A stretch of DNA of 64,000 nucleotides from CAYLLN01 sp964384375. Its GTDB lineage: Bacteria > Planctomycetota > Planctomycetia > Pirellulales > Pirellulaceae. Location: positions 1 to 64,000 of the forward strand of contig CAYLLN010000027.1 of the NCBI GenBank assembly GCA_964384375.1. The letters run 5' to 3'. Below, piece after piece: positions 44,201-52,958 of this stretch (its first letter is position 1; each line of letters starts with the position of its first letter). The notes beneath the pieces are model-generated. The model was not told the DNA's origin, searched no databases, and saw nothing but the letters and a program-made list of their open reading frames with translations. Position numbers and translations under genes: made by a program.

Positions 44201-47200
44201 GCGAAGTCGATTTTGAGGAGATCAACTACGGCTCGGTCTCGATCACCGTCAATTCGACCTTCGGCGCGGTGAACGACACGTTCAACGTGAACGAGGATGT
44301 CACCAGTGCCTCGCTCACTCCGCTGGCCAACGACACGATCCAGCCAGGCTCGGGCAGCGTCCTGACGATCACCGCCGTCGGCACGACGAGCAACGGCGGC
44401 ACGGTGACGATCGCCTCCGACGGCAAGAGCCTGAACTACAAGCCGGCCGCCAATTTCTTCGGCAGCGAAACTTTCACGTACACGGCCAGCAACCAGAGCA
44501 GCGAAACCTCCGTCGCCACCATCACCGTCCAGGTTGCAGCGCAGAACGATCCGCCCAACGGCGTCGATGACGCGTTCAATGTGCCGGAAGATAGCCAGAA
44601 CTTCTCGCTGGACGTGCTGGCGAACGATCTGATCACGCCCGACGCGAGCGAAACGCTCAAGGTGACGGCTGTAACGCAGCCCACCAGTGGCGGGACCGTG
44701 GCGATTGGCCCCGGCGGCAACACGGTTACGTTCACGCCGACGCTAAATTTCCTCGGCCAGGTCACCTTCACTTATACGGTGAGCGACGGCAACGGCGGCA
44801 CTGACACGGCCACGGTGACGCTCACCGTCACCGAAACGAACGACAACCCGGTTGCCGGCAACGATACGGCGACCGTCAACGAAGACAGTTCGAATAACAC
44901 GATCAACGTCCTGGCCAACGACAACAGCGGCCCGGACACCGGCGAGACGCTTACCGTTTCGGCCGTGGGCTCGACGAGCAACGGCGGCACCGTAACGATT
45001 GCCACCGGCGGAACCGGCGTCATCTATACGCCGGCGGCCAACTTCCAAGGGATCGAGACGTTCACCTACACGCTCAGCGATGGCCGCGGCGGCACGGCGA
45101 CCGGCACCGTCACGGTCACGGTCGCCAACGTCAACAACGATCCGCCAACGGCCGTCAACGACACGCTCAATGCTTTCAAGAACGTGCCGACGGTGCTCGA
45201 CGTGCTCGCCAACGACACGTCGGCCCCCGATCCAACCGAAACCCTGACCATCGAAGCCGTCACGCAGCCGGCCCACGGCACGGTGTCGATCACCAACAAC
45301 GGCACGCGGGTCACCTACACACCGACGACTGACTACACAGGCCCCGATTCGTTCACCTATACAATTCGCGACCCCAGCGGCGCGATCTCGCAATCGGCGA
45401 CGGTCAACCTGACGGTTCAGGCGTTCATTCCCAGCTCGCTCGCCGGCTTCGTCTATTTCGATGTCGATAACGACGGCATCAAGGACGGGAGCGAAAGCCC
45501 GCTCACCGGCGTAACGATCACGCTCACCGGCACCGATACGAGCAGCAATGCCGTCAATCGGACGATCAAGACCGGCGCGGATGGTTCGTACAAGTTCGAC
45601 AATCTGGCTCCCGGCAACTATACGATCGCGCAAACGCAGCCCGCACTGACGATCGACGGCAAGGACACCGCCGGCTCGCAGGGTGGAACGACGAGCACCA
45701 ACAACCAGATCGTCGTCACGAATCTGGCGCAGAATGTCAACGGTATCAACAACAACTTCGGCGAACGGGGCCGACAGGCTTCATCGATTACGCTCCGCGA
45801 TTTCTTCGCTTCGCGATCGCGAGACTATGCCCTCGCCGCGCTCGACAATGCCGGCGCGGCCCTCTGGACCTCGATGAAGGGGGACGCGTTCAGCGGTTAC
45901 ACCAACCCAACCTTCTCGCTCGTCAACAACGCAACGCAGATCAAGGTCGAAGGGACCAACGGCACCTCGCAGCCGGTCGCCGCCACGCTCCCCATCACGG
46001 ACAGTCGCATTCGCCTGCTCGGCACCGCGAGCAACAACAAGCTCTACCAGGTTTCGCACTTCAACCTGGCCAATCCGAGCAACAACACGCCTCCGACCGC
46101 GGTGAACGACACGTTCGCCGCAACGGAAGATACCACGCTGACCGTGACTGCGGCCAACGGCGTACTCAAGAACGATACCGATCCCAACGCCGGTACCACG
46201 CTGACGGCCGCCGTCGTCACACAGCCGACGAAGGGAACGCTCACACTCAACGCGAACGGCTCGTTCACTTACACGCCGAGTGCCAATGCGACCGGGACCG
46301 ACACCTTCACGTATCGAGCCAGCGATGGCACAGCCCAGAGCGCCACGGCGACCGTGACGATCAACATCACAGCGGTGAACGATGCCCCGGCAGCCGTGAA
46401 CGATACGTACACGGCGACGCGCGACACGGCCCTGAACATTGCCCAGGCTCAGGGCGTGATTGCCAACGACACCGACGCGGAAGGGAGCACGCTGACCGCC
46501 ACGATCGTCGGCCAGCCGCAGCACGGTTCGGTGACGCTCAACGCCAACGGCAGCTTCGTCTATACGCCGACGACCGGTTACACCGGCGCCGACAGCTTCA
46601 CCTACCGCGTCAGCGACGGTTCGCTCAACAGCAATACGGCAACGGTCAATCTCACGGTGAACGCGCCGAACGTCGCTCCGGTCGCTGTGGCCGATACGTA
46701 CACGACCAACGAAGACACGGCCCTCAACATCACGGCGACGAACCAGGGGGTGCTGAACAACGACACCGACGCGAACGCCGGCACCACGCTCACGGCCATC
46801 GTCGTGACCCAGCCGGCTCATGGCCAGCTCACACTCAACGCCAACGGTACGTTCACTTACACGCCGACCGCCAACTTCAATGGCAGTGACAGCTTTACCT
46901 ACCGGGCCAGCGACGGCTCGCTGCAGAGCAGCCCGGTTACAGTGACGCTCAATGTCACTGCGGTGAACGACGCTCCCGTGGCAACGAATGACACGTTCAC
47001 GGCGACCGAGGACACAACGCTGAACGTGAATGCAGCTAACGGCGTACTCAAGAACGACACTGACGTTGAATCGACGACGCTCATTGCCACGATCGTCTCG
47101 CAGCCCCAGCACGGCACGGTTACGCTCAATGGTGACGGGTCGTTCTCGTACACTCCCAATGCCAACTACAGCGGCACCGACGGCTTCAGCTATACGGCTG

Positions 47201-47394
47201 GCGACGGCACGGTGCAAAGCACGGTGGCCGCGGTGACGATCAACGTCACCGAAGTTCCTGAACCGGAGGGTGAAGGCCTGGGCGACGCCGCTCTGCTCGC
47301 CTTCCTCGGCGAAGACGATGACAACAGCGGCTTGGCTCTCGGCGACGGCGGCTGGGAAGACGCCGTGGACGAAGCCTTCTCAGCCTTGTCTTAG
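41227..47394 (+). CDS. Giant surface protein: cyclophilin, tandem cadherin-like repeats, SdrD-B domain
   Basis: A 2055-residue exported protein. The N-terminus has a long basic export region ending in PLERREVMAGDF, an LEPR-type planctomycete signal. Residues about 117-390 form a cyclophilin peptidyl-prolyl isomerase (DMYFQLFEHLTPRVTSRI, FHRILNDFVIQAGDPTGTGS, SQFFITEE, RHLDFNHSIFG), split by a module at 229-345. Ig-like domains follow, then an adhesin-like domain (from about 735) split by a second module at 770-881. Eight cadherin-like/VCBS-type repeats (ANDT, ITAVND words) come as two groups of four around an SdrD-B-like domain (YFDVDNDGIKDGSE). The tail is acidic. It probably coats or links cells. 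The gene is intact. Confidence 0.85.
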   Translation: MTQPRRSPVRRSLLSRTLKGVSQLFGARRRKQQLHECRRAFLFEPLERREVMAGDFDLTPEGEGTAPTLAVLPNIVLHSGSPQWVPLDGFDNEGGTITYTATSSNPSLVSTTIPTGNKSIKMSVAGFGDMYFQLFEHLTPRVTSRIIELIESGFYDDTASNTITFHRILNDFVIQAGDPTGTGSGGSSLGDFDDQFHVDLQHNRSGLLSMAKSNDDTNDSQFFITEEKNESQFITLAGSPTGGTFTLTYFDQTTGPITFNNSGDFNAIATSIQNALQGLSRIGSGNVVVTHDPVRNSSNQVTENRRWRVDFVNVLGHQEVVNLTGSASGLTGGSNRSVVVDESKSARHLDFNHSIFGILTQGESVRDAISNVTTNSSGTPSTPVIISNIDVVVDPENGALLLKAPEGMSGEVDITVRATDAQGNFTERTFHVIVSPDSQDGAPFLNDIGPVNAIAGQQFNLQLTAQDVDGTSFFFDAAKPTGNTVNYTLSVPNNNNGVVQITPPAGFVGSFQVLVGVRGTADSDTGDEFDTQLVTVNVAPTPPTSIDLLNASDSGFSPTDNITNASTLQLQVTGVTNGAVVKIKRGTEVVATGTATGSTITLTVNNAHSLGDNVHSLRATQTVNGAESELSAAIDITLDTTAPGAFTTTPPTEADVGVPLVYNATAPGEGTAGFVYTLTNAPAGAMVNGVTGEVLWTPTAAQVGSHVFQVVATDAAGNATNQTINVTVGQAVPKKIEITLTLTTPSGQPLTSLGVGQDFVLNAFVKDVRNESQFITFSGSPTGGTFTLTFNGQTTAPIAYDAAGDFDVIADAIESALKALSNIGDNDVIVTHAPPTSGDAKRWQVEFVGALGSREVANLTGNAAGLTGGTSPAVVIAESNSPAGASTAYMDILYDALRAETTGMVEFNSAFWRTDAPFASGSVSTPGIIDEAGSLGPFFPTSPFDPANPSDPYKVRIFSVSMKAKASGLLTFTSDPVEDTVNHPSTVYNENGEVDFEEINYGSVSITVNSTFGAVNDTFNVNEDVTSASLTPLANDTIQPGSGSVLTITAVGTTSNGGTVTIASDGKSLNYKPAANFFGSETFTYTASNQSSETSVATITVQVAAQNDPPNGVDDAFNVPEDSQNFSLDVLANDLITPDASETLKVTAVTQPTSGGTVAIGPGGNTVTFTPTLNFLGQVTFTYTVSDGNGGTDTATVTLTVTETNDNPVAGNDTATVNEDSSNNTINVLANDNSGPDTGETLTVSAVGSTSNGGTVTIATGGTGVIYTPAANFQGIETFTYTLSDGRGGTATGTVTVTVANVNNDPPTAVNDTLNAFKNVPTVLDVLANDTSAPDPTETLTIEAVTQPAHGTVSITNNGTRVTYTPTTDYTGPDSFTYTIRDPSGAISQSATVNLTVQAFIPSSLAGFVYFDVDNDGIKDGSESPLTGVTITLTGTDTSSNAVNRTIKTGADGSYKFDNLAPGNYTIAQTQPALTIDGKDTAGSQGGTTSTNNQIVVTNLAQNVNGINNNFGERGRQASSITLRDFFASRSRDYALAALDNAGAALWTSMKGDAFSGYTNPTFSLVNNATQIKVEGTNGTSQPVAATLPITDSRIRLLGTASNNKLYQVSHFNLANPSNNTPPTAVNDTFAATEDTTLTVTAANGVLKNDTDPNAGTTLTAAVVTQPTKGTLTLNANGSFTYTPSANATGTDTFTYRASDGTAQSATATVTINITAVNDAPAAVNDTYTATRDTALNIAQAQGVIANDTDAEGSTLTATIVGQPQHGSVTLNANGSFVYTPTTGYTGADSFTYRVSDGSLNSNTATVNLTVNAPNVAPVAVADTYTTNEDTALNITATNQGVLNNDTDANAGTTLTAIVVTQPAHGQLTLNANGTFTYTPTANFNGSDSFTYRASDGSLQSSPVTVTLNVTAVNDAPVATNDTFTATEDTTLNVNAANGVLKNDTDVESTTLIATIVSQPQHGTVTLNGDGSFSYTPNANYSGTDGFSYTAGDGTVQSTVAAVTINVTEVPEPEGEGLGDAALLAFLGEDDDNSGLALGDGGWEDAVDEAFSALS
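41911..42261 (+). repeat. In-frame inserted module, copy 1 (inside the cyclophilin domain)
   Basis: 117 residues beginning NESQFITLAGSPTGGTFTLT and ending VVVDESKS. Left of it the cyclophilin reads SQFFITEE; right of it RHLDFNHSIFG. In ordinary cyclophilins these parts are adjacent. The module has about 64 identical residues in 112 aligned with copy 2. Confidence 0.8.
43534..43869 (+). repeat. In-frame inserted module, copy 2 (inside an adhesin-like domain)
   Basis: 112 residues beginning NESQFITFSGSPTGGTFTLT and ending VVIAESNS. Its flanks QDFVLNAFVKDVR and PAGASTAYMDILYD are contiguous in other planctomycete surface proteins as I know the family, so the module interrupts a domain here too. 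Confidence 0.78.
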
Positions 47395-47415
47395 GTCGCA
47401 TCGTCCACCCACTAG

Positions 47416-47442
47416 CCGGAGGCAAACTTGCCTCCGGTTTTT
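47416..47442 (+). terminator. Intrinsic terminator of the surface-protein gene
   Basis: CCGGAGGCAA (47416-47425) and TTGCCTCCGG (47428-47437) form a tight hairpin followed by five T residues. It lies 21 bases after the stop codon. Confidence 0.85.
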
Positions 47443-47554
47443 CATGCGCTCAGTCGTACCCTCGCATTCGACCTTTTCCCTACAACCGGCCCCGGTCAAC
47501 CGCGCGGTAGAATTGCTCGTCAGGCGATCTGTCCACTCGCCCCCTGCATCCCCC

Positions 47555-48319
47555 ATGCCTGCCACGTTGACCGCCGAAACGCTACAGCCGACCACACCAG
47601 CCACGCCCGCGCGGACGCTGGTGACGGTTGCGACGTACAACGAGATCGAGAACTTGCCTGAACTGCTTGCCGAGGTCTGGCAGGTCGCTCCGCAAACCGA
47701 TGTGCTCGTGATCGACGACAACAGCCCGGACGGCACCGGCCGCTGGTGCGACGAACACTCTGCTGGCGAGCCGCGGCTGTTTTGCGTACACCGCTCGGGC
47801 AAGCTCGGCTTGGGCACCGCGACCATCGCCGCCATGCAGTACGCGATCGAGCATCGCTACGACTACGTGCTCAACATGGATGCCGATTTTAGCCACCACC
47901 CGCGCTACATCCCGGCGCTCCTCGTGGCCATGGACGAGACGGATGTGGCAATCGGCTCCCGCTATTGCCCAGGCGGCGGCGTGCAGAACTGGCCGCTTTC
48001 GCGCCGGGTGATGAGCTGGGGCGTTAATACGTATGCCCGCGTGCTGCTCGGCCTCGCGCCGCGCGACACGAGTGGCGCGTTCCGCTGCTACCGAGTGAGC
48101 CTGCTCGAAAAGCTCGACTTTGCCGCGATCAAAAGCCGCGGCTACTCGTTCCAGGAAGAGATCCTCTGGCGGCTCAAGCGGCTCGGGGCGCGGATGGTTG
48201 AAACGCCGATCATCTTTGCCGATCGCGAGCGGGGACAGTCGAAAATCAACAAGCACGAGGCCCTCTCCGCGGTTGGGATTATCCTGCGGCTGGGGGTCGC
48301 GAATTGGCTGGGTGGGTAG
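47555..48319 (+). CDS. Polyprenol-phosphate mannosyltransferase-type GT2 glycosyltransferase
   Basis: A 254-residue GT2 enzyme that transfers a sugar, usually mannose from GDP-mannose, to polyprenyl phosphate on the cytoplasmic face of the membrane. Motifs: TLVTVATYNEIENLPELL, VLVIDDNSPDGTG, KLGLGTATIAAM, NMDADFSHHP and SGAFRCYRV, as in DPM1. No C-terminal membrane helix is present, as in the soluble catalytic type. I chose the ATG at 47555 (MPATLTAET) because the upstream extension overlaps the surface-protein gene in another frame. It may feed glycosylation of surface proteins such as the preceding one; that link is inferred. Confidence 0.88.
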   Translation: MPATLTAETLQPTTPATPARTLVTVATYNEIENLPELLAEVWQVAPQTDVLVIDDNSPDGTGRWCDEHSAGEPRLFCVHRSGKLGLGTATIAAMQYAIEHRYDYVLNMDADFSHHPRYIPALLVAMDETDVAIGSRYCPGGGVQNWPLSRRVMSWGVNTYARVLLGLAPRDTSGAFRCYRVSLLEKLDFAAIKSRGYSFQEEILWRLKRLGARMVETPIIFADRERGQSKINKHEALSAVGIILRLGVANWLGG

Positions 48320-48415
48320 CCGCGAATCGCGGGCAAGCTAAAATGACGAAAGCGGTCTTCCGGGCGGAGACCGCTCCCCGCCATCGTCCGATTCCTGCCA
48401 GCTGAAAGCCCATCC

Positions 48416-49648
48416 TTGACCACCACGACGGCCCAGCGCCCCGTCTCGCTGCCGTGGCAACGCGCTTCGCGCCTGCTGCGCCGCATTGTCCGCGAATGTC
48501 CCGAACGAGCCTCGACTTCTCCTGACGAGCGCCGGTCGCAGGAAATCCTGGCCGTGGAGTTCGCCAGCTACGGCCTGGAAATCGACTGGCAACCCTTCCG
48601 CGGCAGTCGCAGCTTGTACGCGGTGATGGGCCTGCACATGGCGGTCGCTGTGCTGGGTTCGATCGTCTTCATCTGGCTGCCGCTGGTGGGTGCGGCACTG
48701 CAATTGTTTGCTGCCGTCTCGTACATGCTCGACTGTCATTACCGGGCGTTTTGGCTGCGGAGTCTTCTCGGCTACGCTCCCTCGCAGAACTTGATCGCCC
48801 GGCTGCCGGTGAGTGGAAAACCAACGCAGCGGATTGTCCTCATCGGTCACGCCGATGCCGCACCGACCGGTTGGATGTTCGATCCACTGTTTCTCCGTTT
48901 GGTCATGTGGCTGTCGCCCCAGTGGCCGGCCTTCCTGCGGAAGCAAATGTTTGGTTGGCTGGTCTGCCTCTCCATTATGTGGGTGCTCACCACAATTCGT
49001 GTCATGACCGACTGGTGGTGGATCCCGGGCTGGTACGCATGCCTGACGCTCGCTTCGCTGGTGCCGCTGATTCTCTTCACGCAAATCGCTTGGAAACGGC
49101 AGATCGTGCAAGGGGCCAACGACAATCTCAGCGGCTGCGCGGCCGTGGTGCTTTTGGCCGAGCGCTTCGCTGCTGATCGGCCCGATGATGTCGAGATTTG
49201 GTTCGTCGTCACCGGCTGCGAAGAATCCGGCCGCTGCGGCGCACTGGCCCTGGCAGAGAGGCTCAAAAACGAATCACCCGCCGTCAACACAACTTGCATA
49301 GCGATCGACACGGTCTCTGGCGGCGATCTGAAATACCACTACGAGGGCGAGATTTGGCCCCTGCCGCTCGATCGCGATCTCGTGGCGGTACTCGAAGCGA
49401 CGGCCTTCGGCGAAGATCGCTGCGAAGGCTTTGGTCCGCTTCATGCGCCTGCCGGAGCGACCGATGCAGCTCCGCTCATCTGCCGCGGTATCTCCGCCGT
49501 CTGCCTCTCGCGGGTCGATGCGCGGACCGAGATTCCGCCCAACTATCACTGGCCAACCGACCGCTGCGGCAACCTTTGCTGGCCGGACATCGTGGCCACC
49601 GTCGATTTCACCGAGCGCGTCGTGTGGAAGCTGGGCCAAGGTGCTTAG
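48416..49648 (+). CDS. Membrane-associated M28-type zinc peptidase
   Basis: A 410-residue protein with metallopeptidase ligands in the M28 order: GHADAAPTG (HxD), GANDNLSGCA (bridging D), TGCEESGRCG (catalytic/ligand EE), IDTVSGGD and HWPTD (last H). Unusually, hydrophobic stretches are inserted: two before the first ligand (AVMGLHMAVAVLGSIVFIWL and following) and two to three between HxD and the bridging aspartate (CLSIMWVLTTIRVM, LTLASLVPLILF). The start codon appears to be TTG at 48416. Substrate is unknown, probably peptides or amino-acid amides. It is convergent with the pectate lyase gene, overlapping by 4 bases. Confidence 0.8.
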   Translation: MTTTTAQRPVSLPWQRASRLLRRIVRECPERASTSPDERRSQEILAVEFASYGLEIDWQPFRGSRSLYAVMGLHMAVAVLGSIVFIWLPLVGAALQLFAAVSYMLDCHYRAFWLRSLLGYAPSQNLIARLPVSGKPTQRIVLIGHADAAPTGWMFDPLFLRLVMWLSPQWPAFLRKQMFGWLVCLSIMWVLTTIRVMTDWWWIPGWYACLTLASLVPLILFTQIAWKRQIVQGANDNLSGCAAVVLLAERFAADRPDDVEIWFVVTGCEESGRCGALALAERLKNESPAVNTTCIAIDTVSGGDLKYHYEGEIWPLPLDRDLVAVLEATAFGEDRCEGFGPLHAPAGATDAAPLICRGISAVCLSRVDARTEIPPNYHWPTDRCGNLCWPDIVATVDFTERVVWKLGQGA

Positions 49649-51096
49649 CGATTCTTCGTCGCCGTCAGGAACCGGCTGAGCGTCTCGACGTTCTTCATAA
49701 ATGTCCCGGTCGTAATGATTCGCTTCGCCTTGCCGTCAGGGTCGGTCTCCCCCTTGAGCTTGCCGCTTTCGACCCACGCGCCGCGATCGTCGAGCGCGTC
49801 GATCGCCGCGCGGGCTGCCTTCGCCAGCGAATCGGACGCTGCGTATTTCTCGGGCTTCTTCACTGGCTTGAGCTTCGCGGGATCGGTGTTGAGCAGCTTC
49901 TCGTAGTCGGCCCGGATGCGACGGAGATTGTTTGTCGTAGTAAATGCGTAGTGCGTCGGCAGATCGTCGTCGCTATAGACCAGTGCATATTCCTTCGTGA
50001 AATAGAGCGGGTTGTTGGTCTTCAGCTCGTAGAAGCGGGCCATCCGGCCGCTGGGGAGGGCCGACTTTTCGAGATGCGCGAGCGCCCGCGGAATCGGCTC
50101 CAGGTACTTCTTGTCCCCCGTCTGGCGATAGATCTCCATCAAGATTCGCATCGCCCCTTGCGATTCGCCCCCCGTGACAGCCGGCGGCTCGAACTTGCGG
50201 GCCCACGCCGGCTGCATCTGGGCGTTGTACTGCTGCGCCCAGGCTGGCTGTGGGTCGGGCATTTGCGCGAGAATCAGAAAGTCGCCGCCGCGCTGGCCCG
50301 CTTCTGTGAAGCGTTTGTCGCCATAGAGCTCCGCCGCCTCGAACATGAGTGCGATCGTGTCAGCCAGTGTGTTGTCGTTAAGCGTGTAGTAGCTCGTGTA
50401 ATTCACGTTCGGCCAGGTCCGCGGCCACTCGGCCGGATAGCTCGCCTTCACGACCGGGAAGTCCGCGGCTGTTGGCGGAGCGCTGAACCGCTGCGGCCAC
50501 GCGCCATTGGGATACTGGGCTGCCAGCAGGCTTTCCAAAGCGAACGTAGTCGCCTCGTGGATCTTCGCGTCGCGCCGACCTTGCTTCTCCAGCACGCGAT
50601 CGACGTGCATCAGGAAACGGACCGCCGACTGCGTATTGTCGTCGTCGAGCGTCGTTACGTTCCGCGGCTTACCGCTCGCCGGGCCGTCGGCGCGGTACGC
50701 ATACCGCTTCCGCTCCGCCGGATCGAACTCGATCCGATAGTCCCATCCGCCGCTCGCCAGTTGCCCCTTCACCAGCGCATGCGCCGCTGCCACTGCCGCG
50801 TCGAGTAAGTACGCTTCTCCCGTCCGTTCGTAAGCGGCCAAGAGCGCCTCGCCCACTGCCGGCGTTCCCGGCGACTGCACCCAAGCGGTCGTCGCGGTCG
50901 CCTTGTTCTCTCCCTCGCGGAGCGACAGATCCTCGCTGTAGCGATAGAGATACGCCCCTTCGATCGACACCTTCTCGCGAAAGAACGTGACCGCCTTCTG
51001 GAGCGCGTCTGCCGCTTCGTCGCGGGTAGGTTCGGCAGCGGACAGAGCCCAGGGGAACAGGACTACGATCACAGCAAGAGAGATGGCGTATCGCAT
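49645..51096 (-). CDS. Secreted pectate lyase, PL10 type
   Basis: A 483-residue protein with signal peptide (MRYAISLAVIVVLFPWALSA). The alpha/alpha-toroid sequence has family words such as GGWDYRIEFDP, LDDDNTQSAVRFLM, YPNGAWPQRF, NYTSYYTLNDNTLADTI and QMPDPQPAWAQQYN, matching pectic acid lyase (PF09492). These enzymes cleave polygalacturonate by beta-elimination with calcium. Planctomycetes often degrade algal or plant polysaccharides, and this gene fits that lifestyle. It stands alone, with no neighbouring sugar-use genes. Confidence 0.88.
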   Translation of the reverse strand: MRYAISLAVIVVLFPWALSAAEPTRDEAADALQKAVTFFREKVSIEGAYLYRYSEDLSLREGENKATATTAWVQSPGTPAVGEALLAAYERTGEAYLLDAAVAAAHALVKGQLASGGWDYRIEFDPAERKRYAYRADGPASGKPRNVTTLDDDNTQSAVRFLMHVDRVLEKQGRRDAKIHEATTFALESLLAAQYPNGAWPQRFSAPPTAADFPVVKASYPAEWPRTWPNVNYTSYYTLNDNTLADTIALMFEAAELYGDKRFTEAGQRGGDFLILAQMPDPQPAWAQQYNAQMQPAWARKFEPPAVTGGESQGAMRILMEIYRQTGDKKYLEPIPRALAHLEKSALPSGRMARFYELKTNNPLYFTKEYALVYSDDDLPTHYAFTTTNNLRRIRADYEKLLNTDPAKLKPVKKPEKYAASDSLAKAARAAIDALDDRGAWVESGKLKGETDPDGKAKRIITTGTFMKNVETLSRFLTATKNR

Positions 51097-51206
51097 GGGA
51101 GTCCTCCGGCGGCGATTGTACCGCGTCGTTGTCCGCTTCGCCCCCCGTGGTTAGAGTGGAGGTTTCGCCCCGCTCGCCTTTCCCGCCTGCTCCCCAAGGA
51201 TCACGC

Positions 51207-52919
51207 ATGTCCGCGAAGACGCCCCCGGCCGTCGGCATCGACCTGGGAACGACGTTCTCCGTCATTTCCAAGCTCGATGACCTCGGCCGGCCGCAGACCC
51301 TCATCAACGCCGAAGGGGACAAAATCACCCCCAGCGTCATCCTTTTCGAGGGGGAAGGGAACGTCGTCGTTGGCAAGGAGGCGGCGAAGGCGGTCGCGAC
51401 CGATTCCGAGAATGTCGCCGAATGTGCCAAGCGGGACCTCGGCAGCCAGTTCTATCACAAGCAGCTGGGCGGCCGTCGCTATCCCCCCGAGGCGCTGCAG
51501 GCGTTCATCCTGAACAAGCTCCGCGTCGATGCGGCGAAGCAAATCGGCCCGTTCAGCAAGGTCGTCGTCACCGTACCGGCCTATTTCGACGAGGTTCGCC
51601 GCAAGGCGACGATCGACGCGGGATACATCGCCGGCTTCGAGGTGATGGACATCATCAACGAGCCGACGGCCGCTGCGGTCGCGTTCGGGTTTCAGCAGGG
51701 GTACATGAACCCGGCGAACAAGAGCGAGGACCGGAAGAAAATCCTCGTTTATGACCTCGGCGGCGGCACGTTCGACGTGACGGTGATGGAGATCGGCGGA
51801 AGAAACTTCAACGCTCTGGCGACCGACGGCGACGTGATGCTCGGCGGCAAAGACTGGGACCAGCGGCTCGTCGATTTCGTCGCCGAGGAATTCATCCGCA
51901 AATTCGGCATCGACCCGCGCGAGGAACCCAACAGCCAAGGCCGGCTGTGGCGCGAGTGCGAAGACGCCAAACGGACCCTCTCGGCTCGCACGAAGGCAAC
52001 GATTGCCTGTGATTACCGGGGAAATGCTGTCCGCGTTGAGATCACGCGGCAGCAGTTTCACGACATGACGAAGGATCTGCTCGATCGAACCTCGTTCACC
52101 ACTCGGCAGACGCTGCAAGCCGCGGGCCTGGAATGGAAAGACATCGACCGCGTCCTCCTGGTCGGTGGTTCGAGCCGGATGCCAGCCGTCGTCGAGATGC
52201 TGCGGCAGCTTTCGGGCAAAGAGCCGGATTGCAGCGTCTCGCCCGATGAAGCAGTGGCTCATGGTGCCGCTTTGCACGCAGGGCTTTTGCTCGCCTATCA
52301 CGAAGGGAAGTCGCCCAACTTTCACGTCCGCAACGTCAACTCGCACAGCCTCGGGGTCGTCGCCACCGACGCGAAGACCCGCCGGCCGCGCAACGCCATC
52401 CTCATTCCCCGCAATACACCGCTGCCGGTGGTAGCACGGCGTGCGTTCAAAACGCAGAAGGCTGGGCAAAAGTCGATCCTGGTGCAAATCGTCGAGGGAG
52501 AAAGCCTCTCGCCCGACGATTGCTCGCAGCTCGGCAAGTGCTCGGTCCGCAATCTGCCCGACAACCTGCCCGCCCAGTCGCCGATCGAGGTTCGCTTCCG
52601 CTACGAGGAAAACGGTCTGCTCACCGTCGTCGTGAAGGTCGAGGGGACCGGCAAGCAGCTCAAGCACGAGATCACGCGCGAGAACTCGCTTTCGCAGGAG
52701 GAGCTCGATAGCTGGCGAAAGTACATCTCCGGCCTCGGCCCGGCTGCCGACGTGCCGCCGGCCAACCTGTCGGGCGAGGCGGTGCAGGTGCAGCCGAATC
52801 CCAAGACGCTCGGCGACAACATTGACTTCACCGAGCCCGAAGACACCGAAAAGCCGAAGCCGCGCCCCGCCGCGATGCACGCGCCCGAAGGGGACGAGCA
52901 CAAAAAGCGGTGGGCGTAA
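51207..52919 (+). CDS. Hsp70/DnaK-like chaperone, short C-terminus
   Basis: A 570-residue DnaK-type protein. The ATPase domain is canonical: VGIDLGTTFSVISKLDD, VVVTVPAYFDEVRRKATIDA, IINEPTAAAVAFGF, VYDLGGGTFDVTVMEIGG and LVGGSSRMPAVVEML. The beta substrate domain follows (NSHSLGVVATD, IPRNTPLPV), then only a short lid and a proline-rich acidic tail, so the full alpha lid of DnaK is missing. The ATG at 51207 is chosen because MSAKTPPAVGIDLG starts there. The gene is followed by a toxin-44-like gene after 39 bases. The client is unknown. Confidence 0.87.
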   Translation: MSAKTPPAVGIDLGTTFSVISKLDDLGRPQTLINAEGDKITPSVILFEGEGNVVVGKEAAKAVATDSENVAECAKRDLGSQFYHKQLGGRRYPPEALQAFILNKLRVDAAKQIGPFSKVVVTVPAYFDEVRRKATIDAGYIAGFEVMDIINEPTAAAVAFGFQQGYMNPANKSEDRKKILVYDLGGGTFDVTVMEIGGRNFNALATDGDVMLGGKDWDQRLVDFVAEEFIRKFGIDPREEPNSQGRLWRECEDAKRTLSARTKATIACDYRGNAVRVEITRQQFHDMTKDLLDRTSFTTRQTLQAAGLEWKDIDRVLLVGGSSRMPAVVEMLRQLSGKEPDCSVSPDEAVAHGAALHAGLLLAYHEGKSPNFHVRNVNSHSLGVVATDAKTRRPRNAILIPRNTPLPVVARRAFKTQKAGQKSILVQIVEGESLSPDDCSQLGKCSVRNLPDNLPAQSPIEVRFRYEENGLLTVVVKVEGTGKQLKHEITRENSLSQEELDSWRKYISGLGPAADVPPANLSGEAVQVQPNPKTLGDNIDFTEPEDTEKPKPRPAAMHAPEGDEHKKRWA

Positions 52920-52958
52920 GACCCACAGGTGGAGACTCGCTGATCGAGGAGTGCTCGC

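Noticed and set aside
44260..47250. Regular repeats suggesting a CRISPR array
   Set aside because: They are protein-coding cadherin-like repeats of about 300 bases. No short repeat-spacer pattern or cas gene occurs anywhere in the window.
51201..52901. 566-codon minus-strand frame antisense to the Hsp70 gene
   Set aside because: A shadow of the DnaK-like gene; no domain is recognisable.
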